Shown: positions 1 through 7,354 of the stretch, piece after piece
Position numbering within the stretch: position 1 is the first letter of the stretch
How the letters are laid out: every line of letters begins with the position of its first letter
Assembly (NCBI RefSeq): GCF_000315915.1
Contig: NC_020186.1
Location: 930,001-994,000 of the forward strand
Source of the DNA: Henningerozyma blattae CBS 6284
Taxonomy: Eukaryota; Ascomycota; Saccharomycetes; Saccharomycetales; Saccharomycetaceae
Direction: 5' to 3'
Length of the DNA: 64,000 bases
Translations under genes and position numbers: made by a program
Notes under the pieces: model-generated
Seen by the model: only the letters and a program-made list of their open reading frames with translations
Told to the model about the DNA's origin: nothing
Database searches by the model: none

Positions 1-2
1 TT

Positions 3-494
3 GAAGAACAAGGTTGGGGTGGATTTCCATTAGATATCAGTGTGCACTTTTTAGAAAAAGCAGGTGAAAGAAAAGTTACCCATGATTTAAATTTTCTCCA
101 AGATTCTTATGAAGTCGATCATGTTATTCAAGTCCCATTAAATAAACCAACTCTAACTACTGAACTAGCAAAAAGTGGATCAGTTGAAGAACCAGTCGCC
201 ACTACAAAACGTAAAACCGCTGCATCCACTGCAGAACCTAAAGTTAAAAAAGCGAAAACTTCCAGTACTTCAACAATTAAAGGTAATGTGGATCTTGAAA
301 AATTAGCTTTTGGTCTCACAAAACTTAATGAAGATGATCTTGTTGGTGTTGTACAGATGGTTACTGATAATAGAACTCCAGAGATGAACGTTACTAATAA
401 CGTTGAAGAAGGTGAATTCATAATTGATTTGTATAGTCTTCCAGAAGGTTTGCTGAAGAGTTTATGGGAATATGTTAAGAAGAACACTGATTAA
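3..494 (+). CDS. TAF14: Taf14, YEATS/ET-domain transcription subunit (5' truncated by window)
   Basis: C-terminal 163 codons of Taf14, a small nuclear protein shared by TFIID, TFIIF and several chromatin-remodelling and acetyltransferase complexes (family knowledge). The reading frame is open from base 3, so the true start lies upstream of the window; a GTG at 42 is internal. Visible residues 1-25 are the end of the YEATS fold (EEQGWGGFPLDI, then VHFLEKAGERK). A Lys/Thr/Ser-rich linker follows at about 68-95. The last ~65 residues form the ET (extra-terminal) domain, ending KSLWEYVKKNTD, which closely matches the S. cerevisiae C-terminus. It is convergent with STE4. The YEATS aromatic acyl-lysine pocket cannot be seen here. 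Confidence 0.93.
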   Translation, partial: EEQGWGGFPLDISVHFLEKAGERKVTHDLNFLQDSYEVDHVIQVPLNKPTLTTELAKSGSVEEPVATTKRKTAASTAEPKVKKAKTSSTSTIKGNVDLEKLAFGLTKLNEDDLVGVVQMVTDNRTPEMNVTNNVEEGEFIIDLYSLPEGLLKSLWEYVKKNTD

Positions 495-876
495 CATTGC
501 CCTCTTCTTTCTAATTCTGACTTCATTTTTAAAATTCTTTAAAATTCTTTCCCATGTTCACTGGTTCAAGGGGATTACACAATAAATTAAATACCCTTCT
601 GTATTATACTATATCCATATATATATATATATATCATAAATATGTATATAAATACAAACCATTATAAATATTTTTCGCCAAAGAAAAATACGATAATAAA
701 TTATTAAACAATACTGAAATAATGAAATAATTTTACCGCGTTGAAACATGTTAGTAGCAAAGCAAAAAAAATGAATAGAATAAGATTTAAGCCATGAATT
801 TAATTTATTTACACCGGAAATAAATATTACAAATTAGTGTTTAGTTTTTACAAAAAAACCCTTCAATTTTTAATTA
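495..876. other. Convergent intergenic, TAF14-STE4
   Basis: Shared 3' region of two convergent genes. It holds a (TA)n run near 617-635 of the kind that acts as a yeast polyadenylation efficiency element, and A-rich stretches. No ORF or RNA gene is recognised. Confidence 0.5.
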
Positions 877-2130
877 CTACATAGTTGATGGAGTCCAAAT
901 CTTCATTGTAGCATCCCAAGAACCAGTACAAACAGCAAGACCATCTGGGCTTGAATGAACTCCGGATACTCTATTTGAGTGTCCATCCAGACGACCAACA
1001 ACTTCTGCTTTAAGAGTATCCCAAATTAAGCAACCAATATCGGTGTAACATGCATACATAAGTCTACCAGATTTACTAAAATCTAATGATAATAGCCCTG
1101 GGCTATCTAGATACATCGAACTTAAAGAATGTGGAGATTTCATAGGCTTCGGGCTATATGAAGTTGATACGGAACTATAGGTAGGCTCCTTTTCTTGTCT
1201 GCCTTCCTTATTCAGCATATAATTTGCAATTTCGCAATCAGCTCTCAAGTCAAACATATGTATTATACCATCATCACTTCCTGTCACTATAGAATTACCA
1301 TCGTTAAAATATTTAATTGCATTAACATCACTATCACTAACAAAGAAATTTTGCACTGCTGCTGGAGATCTTATATCCCATATATACGCATAACCATCTG
1401 AACCACAACTTGCAAATAAATTTGAACTATTTTCAGTGTTATGTGGTGGTAACGACATTGCTAGGACATCACCAAGATGGTTTGCATATTCTGTTACTCT
1501 TTTAGCCTTAGGGATATCCCATAAGGCGCACGTCATATCACCACTTGTTGTTATGACTCTTGAGTTATCAAAAAAATCCACATCCGATATATAGCATGTA
1601 TGTCCTTTAAATATCGAGACAACACTTTGCTGAACTCTGTTTTCTTTGGAGACTCTGTAAATTGTACAATTATTATTTAAACCTGCGCTTGCTACTAGCT
1701 TCCCACTTGGAGAAATAGCACAAGATAATACCCACTGAGAATCTAATGGAATGGCATTTTGCTTTAAACCAGTAGTTGTATCCCAAATAAGCATAAACCC
1801 ATCTTGACTCGCACTAAGAATAGATTTAGAATCCCTAGTCCATCTAAAATCTGATATTTTATTATTATGGCCCTTTAATGTCAAGGTTGTACTTAAATTT
1901 ATACTATTTTTTTTCAATGATGGCACACTTTTAGCCATATCGAGAAGATTTGCATCATGTGCTTTACTTTTTACTTTATCAATTTGGCTATACAAATATT
2001 TTGTTTCCTGTCTTGCTAATTCAATCTTTTGTTGAATATCATTCTCTAGGATAGTAATATCTGGCATACCACCAGCCTGCTGTTGTTCCATAACTTGTGA
2101 GAATTCAGAAGTCGGTGATTGTATGCTCAT
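877..2130 (-). CDS. STE4: Ste4, G-protein beta subunit of the pheromone pathway
   Basis: Gbeta subunit that, with Ste18 Ggamma, carries the mating-pheromone signal from receptor-coupled Gpa1 to Ste5 and Ste20 at the plasma membrane (family knowledge). The product is 417 residues, about the usual size. Residues 25-65 form an N-terminal helix (Ggamma-binding coiled coil). From about residue 78 to the end there are seven WD repeats, for example LKGHNNKISDFRW, SASQDGFMLIWD, FKGHTCYISDVDF, SGDMTCALWDIP and GSWDATMKIW. The insert in the sixth blade (about 305-340, Ser/Pro-rich) is at the place where yeast Ste4 is phosphorylated. Met14 is an alternative start, but Met1 gives the expected length. A possible a1/alpha2 operator lies about 510 bp upstream. 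Confidence 0.95.
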   Translation of the reverse strand: MSIQSPTSEFSQVMEQQQAGGMPDITILENDIQQKIELARQETKYLYSQIDKVKSKAHDANLLDMAKSVPSLKKNSINLSTTLTLKGHNNKISDFRWTRDSKSILSASQDGFMLIWDTTTGLKQNAIPLDSQWVLSCAISPSGKLVASAGLNNNCTIYRVSKENRVQQSVVSIFKGHTCYISDVDFFDNSRVITTSGDMTCALWDIPKAKRVTEYANHLGDVLAMSLPPHNTENSSNLFASCGSDGYAYIWDIRSPAAVQNFFVSDSDVNAIKYFNDGNSIVTGSDDGIIHMFDLRADCEIANYMLNKEGRQEKEPTYSSVSTSYSPKPMKSPHSLSSMYLDSPGLLSLDFSKSGRLMYACYTDIGCLIWDTLKAEVVGRLDGHSNRVSGVHSSPDGLAVCTGSWDATMKIWTPSTM

Positions 2131-2976
2131 TTTATATTGAGTAAGATATTTAGCAGATGGTTTTCACCTAGCTTTTAATGAGAATAGTAACAATGTTAAT
2201 AATAATAATTATAATAATAATGAGTAGAATATATTTGATGGAGTATCTTGTTCTATATATTATAAATAAATTAAAGGTTATAATTCTGAATTCAATGTTA
2301 ATATAATAGAAAAAAATTTTAAAAGGCAAAATACCAATGAAATTTTATGCTATTATTATGAATTTAAAATTTTCAAGATAAAGAATTTTAACAAATGTTG
2401 AGTAAACAGCCATTAGGGAATAATGGCACAGATTACAAAACCAGACCTTCATAAATATTTCTCTATTAAAAATTTCACGTAAACCTCAGTTATTCATAAC
2501 AAATTAATATAATTGAATCCTTCATTTCAATACTATTACCCTTATAATATTATGTGGTCTACAAAATTACTAAAATAGACATTCTACGCAATTTTCTGTG
2601 GAAATGTTATAGGTGCTGCGAAAAGCGAAACCTCAAAAACACGTATAATATTACATCAAAGATAATATAGGTTTTTTAATAAGAGAAAAAGGAAGTAAGC
2701 AAAAATAGATTCGAGGCTAATTGCAAATACGTTATGTCGTGAAGAGTTGAGATATGAAGTCACTGAAATTTGTTGATCTTGAAAGTTGCCATAAAAAGCA
2801 TTGATATGTTTACAGGAAAAAAAGAGATGACTTGATCAACGACTATAAAAAAAACCGACTAACCAATAGTATCTAAAGTCTTCACCCACGTAATAGTGTC
2901 ACAAAGGTGTTGCTACTACAAGACATTATTTGAAGCTAATATAGATAGGAAGAAGATCTTGTAGGAGGGTTATGAT
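2131..2976. promoter_or_regulatory. STE4 promoter and TBF1 3' region
   Basis: Head-to-tail gap between STE4 (promoter on this side) and the end of TBF1. AT-rich near STE4, with (TAA)n tracts at 2195-2220. The most notable element is a partial match to the a1/alpha2 haploid-specific-gene operator at 2639-2658, whose right half is an exact TACATCA. No ORF of note. Confidence 0.4.
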
Positions 2977-4626
2977 TTATATGCCCTTCTTTTTTTTAAT
3001 CTTGTTTGCCTTCGATATATTCCCCGTTACTTTTAACAGATATTCAGGTAACTCAATTTTATTTTTCAAGTAATATAATTTCCAGTTCCTAGCTTTATCT
3101 TTTAATTGAACTTGAGTTCTATTTTTCAAAGCCTCATTATATCTACCACCAGGACCATATAGATCCAAGATCTTTGACCAAGAAGGACCCACAGCTTTTA
3201 AACCAGAGACTAAAGCTGCTTCTTCTTCCTTAAGCCATATTCTTTTAGACGTTGGTTTCTTAGACGGTTTATTTAACATGGCATTTTGCATATTTTGGAT
3301 TTCCTTTACTACGATAGGATCTGGTGTAATGGATTTTATAATTAATTCCTTATTCGAAGCAATTTTAAGAGAATGATCTGGAAACCCTTTCCCATTATCG
3401 AGCTCTGGGTCAGATAATAATGTTTCTGGTATGCTTAATTCTGAGATTTGATCTTTAATTGGCCGTTTCTTGATTATTTTAGAATTTCCCTCATTTTTAA
3501 GATTTTTGGACAATTCAATATTAGACTTTTTTGATGATATTTTTGGAAAATTTAATTTACTTGTATCCTCCCTTTCTTGGATTGATCCTTTATTATCCAA
3601 CGTGTCATGGAATAAAGGTGATTTCAATCTACCTTTTCTACCCCACACTAATAAACCAAGGTGCTTATTACAATATTCTAATAGACCTTTCATATATTGT
3701 TCCCAATTATATTCCATTAATAATTGATTCAAATCAGTTACTTGTAATAAATTTTCTTTTCTACGAGAAGAACGATCAATAAAATCTTGTTCAGCCGAAG
3801 TTATGTCATTAAATTGAGATGTGGTTAAGGTACTTTGTTTTGTAAATAGAACATTAGCCATATTTTCAGGAAAGATGATATCTAAATATTTAAATTTAAT
3901 ATCATCCGGAATTAAATTTACTAAACTAATCGGATCTTTTGTTATGGAGGAATTTTTTTGGGCAATTTCTTGTGTTATTATTGATATATATGCATGTGTT
4001 TTTAGATCTAAAAATAAAACCGCTTGAGTCTTTAATAATTTTCCTGAATGATCTGATGCACATAAGATATTATCATATAAAGTATCTTCATCAATTTCAA
4101 GAGTTGATGGACAAAATATTTTTAAGAAATTTTTTTGTAAGTATTCAAATCCAAATGGGAAAAAATTTAATAGAGTTAATAAATAACTTACAATATTAAC
4201 TTTTCTAATTGTTGTTATAATAAAGGTGGAATGACCTTTTAATAAATAAGGAGGGAATTGAATATCTAACCAAATTCCTGGAACAATATCTGAAACAGTT
4301 AATGGGATGCTTATATCTGATTTGTATAAAAGTAAAGAATCTTTAAAGATTTGAATTAAATGATGAAACAATTTAGTGTCAGGTTCTATAATTTTTGGAG
4401 TTCCATCTTCTGAAGAATCCAAATATGAATATTTTGGGTCTAATAGAATGGCAATATTAGAGATATCATGATAATTTAAAAGGAGGAATCTTAATATTTG
4501 AGTTGATAAAAGATCTAAAAGACAGATAGTTTTGACATTTAATCTTGCTTTTTTTGGTAAGTATGGTAGAATTGAATCAAATTTTTTGGAGATTGGTTTA
4601 TCATCTAATTTTTTAATTTGATTCAT
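2977..4626 (-). CDS. TBF1: Tbf1, telobox/Myb-domain DNA-binding regulator
   Basis: General regulatory factor that binds TTAGGG-type sites at subtelomeres and at snoRNA and other gene promoters (family knowledge). The product is 549 residues, close to the S. cerevisiae length. The N-terminal half (about 40-260) has the hydrophobic, helix-rich character of the TRF-homology dimerisation region. A charged, low-complexity middle follows. A single Myb/telobox domain lies at about 461-515, with RIWLKEEEAALVSGL, the GPSWSKILDLYG turn, and an NRTQVQLKDKARNWK recognition helix containing the VxLKDKxRN telobox core. The tail is basic (NKIKKKKGI). It lies between STE4 and HHO1. A palindromic PAC-like element lies about 150 bp upstream of its start. 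Confidence 0.95.
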   Translation of the reverse strand: MNQIKKLDDKPISKKFDSILPYLPKKARLNVKTICLLDLLSTQILRFLLLNYHDISNIAILLDPKYSYLDSSEDGTPKIIEPDTKLFHHLIQIFKDSLLLYKSDISIPLTVSDIVPGIWLDIQFPPYLLKGHSTFIITTIRKVNIVSYLLTLLNFFPFGFEYLQKNFLKIFCPSTLEIDEDTLYDNILCASDHSGKLLKTQAVLFLDLKTHAYISIITQEIAQKNSSITKDPISLVNLIPDDIKFKYLDIIFPENMANVLFTKQSTLTTSQFNDITSAEQDFIDRSSRRKENLLQVTDLNQLLMEYNWEQYMKGLLEYCNKHLGLLVWGRKGRLKSPLFHDTLDNKGSIQEREDTSKLNFPKISSKKSNIELSKNLKNEGNSKIIKKRPIKDQISELSIPETLLSDPELDNGKGFPDHSLKIASNKELIIKSITPDPIVVKEIQNMQNAMLNKPSKKPTSKRIWLKEEEAALVSGLKAVGPSWSKILDLYGPGGRYNEALKNRTQVQLKDKARNWKLYYLKNKIELPEYLLKVTGNISKANKIKKKKGI

Positions 4627-5365
4627 AACAATGATAACCTTGCTTTAAAAAATATAATCAACCAGTTTTTAAATGGTACTAAACACACACAAAAATAAAA
4701 AGTGATATATTTTAGAATTGATCATTATATGTGAAATTGCTTTATTTCAATTGAAAAGAAATTAGAAAAAATCTCATCGATCGATGAGCGGAGATTGCTA
4801 TTTTTTTCCGCAATCATATTTCCTAAAATGACAATTACTATAATGAGGGAAAAGAAAAAATATTAAATTAAAACAGAATATATTATTAACTTCTAAGTAT
4901 AAGTATTAAATCAATTAATACATTGATATATAAATAAAAAACAATTACAATAAAAAAAATACAATGCTTTCCTTTTAGGAAGAGAGCTTGAAGTAATAAT
5001 AATAGTAATAATAAGTAAATAAAAATAATTTAATAATAATAATAATAATAACACACATATTTAGAGAAAAAAAAATAATAAAAATAAAGGTAAAATAGAC
5101 TAAAGATAGAAGTATGGATAAAAGTAGTTAGAAAAATAAAAAAATAGAAGGATGGGAAAATAATTAAAAAAAAAAGAAGATAAAATATTTTAACATATAT
5201 TATAATTGAAAGAATGTTAATAAATGACAAAAAAAATTAATTACAATTAAGATTACAAATTTGGGCAAACAAATAAATGGATGGAAAAGAAAATATATGT
5301 ATATTCATAATTTTTTCATTCTTTTCAGATATCTTTTATTTAATTTAAATTTTAATTTTGATGTT
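4627..5365. promoter_or_regulatory. TBF1 promoter and HHO1 3' region
   Basis: Very AT-rich spacer with repeated (TAA)n and A-runs between 4980 and 5240. The only clear non-AT element is the CTCATCGATCGATGAG palindrome at 4773-4788 on the TBF1 side. The open frame near 5030-5230 on the minus strand is low-complexity Tyr/Phe and is not counted as a gene. Confidence 0.45.
4773..4788. promoter_or_regulatory. Palindromic PAC-like element upstream of TBF1
   Basis: A perfect 16-bp palindrome, CTCATCGATCGATGAG, formed by two inverted copies of the PAC core CGATGAG. It lies about 150 bp upstream of the TBF1 ATG. PAC elements are bound by Dot6/Tod6 and mark ribosome-biogenesis and Pol I/III genes. Use here is inferred. 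Confidence 0.45.
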
Positions 5366-6226
5366 TTATTTTGCCGAGACTTTAGCAGTTTTCTTTTGAA
5401 TCTTAATAACTCCAGAAGGACCCTTTGGTTGTGCTAATACACCTGACTCAACACCTTTTCTTACTGCAGAATTGAATAAGTTATCGAAATGAGTACTACT
5501 CACATTTGAGTAATTATCTTTAATATATTTCTTTAAAGCAGTACGGCTTGAACCTTTACCATTATTTGTTGATTGGATAGCTTTAATGATCATATCTTTA
5601 TAAGTTGGAGTAGAACTAGATGAAGAAGATGAAGGCTTTGATTTAGGCTTTTGTGATTTTGATTTTGATTTTTCTTTTGATGCAGCAATAGATGTAGATT
5701 TCTTTGTGATTTTTTTATCACTTGAAGTAGTTGTAGATGCAGTGGTTGATGATGAAGATGATGATTTTTTACTAACTTTCTTATCAGTGACTGCTTTAGT
5801 AGCTTTAACTTTCAATTTAGATTCTACAGGAGTAGTGACTATTGAAGTAGTAGTGGTGGAGGTGGCTTCCTTCTTTGGGGTAGATGATGGGGAAGGCTCC
5901 TTTTTGGCTAATTTTAATGGACCAGAAGGACCTTTTGGTTGCATGAAATCCTCAGTTTCGACACCCTTTTTAACTGCATTATTGAAATAAACATCAAAAT
6001 TTGGAGCAGAACCGATCTTGGGGTAATTTTCCTTTATATATTTTTTCAAAGACTGACGACTTGACCCCTTTCTTGTTTCCTTCAAAGAGATTAAAGCTTC
6101 AGTGATCAATTCTTTGTATGACTTCTGGTGGTCTTCCTTCTTCTTTGGATTGGCATTAGCTGAATATTCAGTCTTGGCTGGCTTTGGCTTGGTGGCTGTG
6201 GAAGTTGTAGCTTTCTTTGGAGGCAT
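5366..6226 (-). CDS. HHO1: Histone H1 with two globular domains
   Basis: Linker histone binding nucleosome entry/exit DNA. The product is 286 residues, slightly longer than S. cerevisiae Hho1. It has the two-globular-domain layout typical of Saccharomycetaceae H1. The first H15 domain is at about 34-110 ([38 protein letters not shown]). The second is at about 205-278 ([34 protein letters not shown]). They are joined by a Lys/Ser/Thr-rich, Ala-containing linker and preceded by a basic tail ([18 protein letters not shown]). It lies between TBF1 and MGM1. Paired ACGCGAAA sites about 700 bp upstream could give S-phase expression, though they are equally placed for MGM1. Confidence 0.95.
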   Translation of the reverse strand: MPPKKATTSTATKPKPAKTEYSANANPKKKEDHQKSYKELITEALISLKETRKGSSRQSLKKYIKENYPKIGSAPNFDVYFNNAVKKGVETEDFMQPKGPSGPLKLAKKEPSPSSTPKKEATSTTTTSIVTTPVESKLKVKATKAVTDKKVSKKSSSSSSTTASTTTSSDKKITKKSTSIAASKEKSKSKSQKPKSKPSSSSSSSTPTYKDMIIKAIQSTNNGKGSSRTALKKYIKDNYSNVSSTHFDNLFNSAVRKGVESGVLAQPKGPSGVIKIQKKTAKVSAK

Positions 6227-6922
6227 TTTGATAAGTAGGAGGGGGAAAACTGTTTTTTTAGTTGGCTTTTTTTTTTATTTGTTTATTTTGTTTGCTTTAA
6301 TAAAATTAAGAAATAAAAAACAAAATGTTGTAAGATGAACTAAAGCAAATATCAGATGAAAACCAAGAGTAAATGAGGTTCAAAATAAATAGATTAAAAT
6401 CGAGGGAAAAGGATAAATTTTCTTATTTTTTATCTTAATTTCCAAGGAGAGATTCCGGGTTTCAAGTATTTATATAAATTTAACAAAACAACAAAACGCA
6501 AAAAAAAAATTAAATTTAAAAATAAAAAATAAAAAAATATCTTATTAGAAAAAACATAACAAAACAAGATAAGATAAGTGTTTGGAAAATAAGCTACAAG
6601 ACAAGACGGAGGAATAAAAACAATAACAGTACACGCCTGAAATCCAATTAATCTAGGCAACATCTAAACTTCTTGAACTTGCTCTTAATTTATCTCAATC
6701 CCCTTTTGCCCAAAATTAAACTCAATTACTAAACTGTATTCTGCGATTCAATCGTTTTGGAGCACAAACGGCTGTTCAACTTGACTAGAATCTTGGTGTT
6801 ACTAATGACTTGTTAGTTAGTTTGAGGTTTTTTGCTAGCGGTAAAGCTCGAAGATGAAAGGGATGAGAAGATAGATAACATGTTTGTGGATTTGTCCCTT
6901 TTCGGTAAGGGTGCGAAAAAAG

Positions 6923-6943
6923 TTTCGCGTGTGCGACGCGAAA
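6923..6943. promoter_or_regulatory. Inverted MCB/SCB-like sites
   Basis: TTTCGCGT at 6923-6930 and ACGCGAAA at 6936-6943 form an 8-bp perfect inverted repeat with a 5-bp spacer. ACGCGAAA combines the MBF (ACGCG) and SBF (CGCGAAA) cores. Placement between HHO1 (S-phase histone H1) and MGM1 suggests G1/S control of HHO1, at about 700 bp, by inference. Confidence 0.4.
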
Positions 6944-6970
6944 AAAACGTTGTACGGGAAATTCTGAACG

Positions 6971-7068
6971 TTAGGGTTATCCGGGGTTCTAAATCCGGAA
7001 TGTCAGGGTACACGCTATATTTTGAGGGTTTTGGGTGGGGAATGTCAGGGTTATGGAGTATAGGGTTA
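6971..7068 (+). promoter_or_regulatory. Cluster of TTAGGG/AGGGTTA motifs (possible Tbf1 sites)
   Basis: TTAGGGTT at 6971-6978 is an exact Tbf1-type site. CAGGGTTA at 7046-7053 and TAGGGTTA at 7061-7068 are close variants. A 13-bp sequence, GGAATGTCAGGGT, occurs twice (6997-7009 and 7039-7051). Tbf1 is encoded 2.3 kb away. Binding is inferred from motif only. Confidence 0.4.
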
Positions 7069-7148
7069 TCTCCCAAGAAGAAAAAAAGAAATTTAAAAAA
7101 AATAAAAAAAATATAAAAAAAATAAAAAAAATAAAAAAAATAAAAAAA

Positions 7149-7173
7149 GGATCTGGCTGGGATTCGATCCCAG
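7149..7173 (-). pseudogene. Possible tRNA 3'-half relic (T-arm plus acceptor strand)
   Basis: On the minus strand, 7173-7157 reads CTGGG-ATCGAAT-CCCAG, a 5-bp stem with a 7-nt TpsiC-type loop. GGATCGAATCC matches the Pol III B box with one mismatch. It is followed by the 8 nt CCAGATCC, the right length for an acceptor strand plus discriminator base, and then a T-run like a Pol III terminator. No D-arm, anticodon arm or matching 5' acceptor strand is seen upstream, so at most this is a 3' fragment. Confidence 0.3.
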
Positions 7174-7354
7174 GGAAAAAGGAGGGGTTAATGAGTTTTG
7201 ATATCTATGAATTATGAATTAATGACATGTATATATATATAAAAATGTATTTATAATAAACAATTTGATATTTACTTAAACTTAGATATATAATTACTAA
7301 AGAACAAAGGACAAATCTGATTCTTTCAAAGTATTTTATAAACATCTTTCATGG

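Larger units (their letters stand above)
6227..7354. promoter_or_regulatory. Divergent promoter region, HHO1 and MGM1
   Basis: 1.1 kb between divergent genes. The flanks are AT-rich, but 6,810-7,080 is a distinctly GC-richer block. It holds ACGCGAAA inverted sites, three AGGGTTA-type motifs, and a 13-bp direct repeat. Next comes an A-rich (ATAAAAAAA)n tract at about 7,078-7,148, then a tRNA T-arm-like hairpin at 7,149-7,173. Open frames of 94 and 87 codons on opposite strands in the GC-rich block overlap each other and are probably composition effects. Confidence 0.5.

Noticed and set aside
6813..7116. Overlapping 94- and 87-codon ORFs on opposite strands
   Set aside because: They lie in a GC-rich regulatory island; both strands are open because stop codons are fewer there, and no family is recognised.
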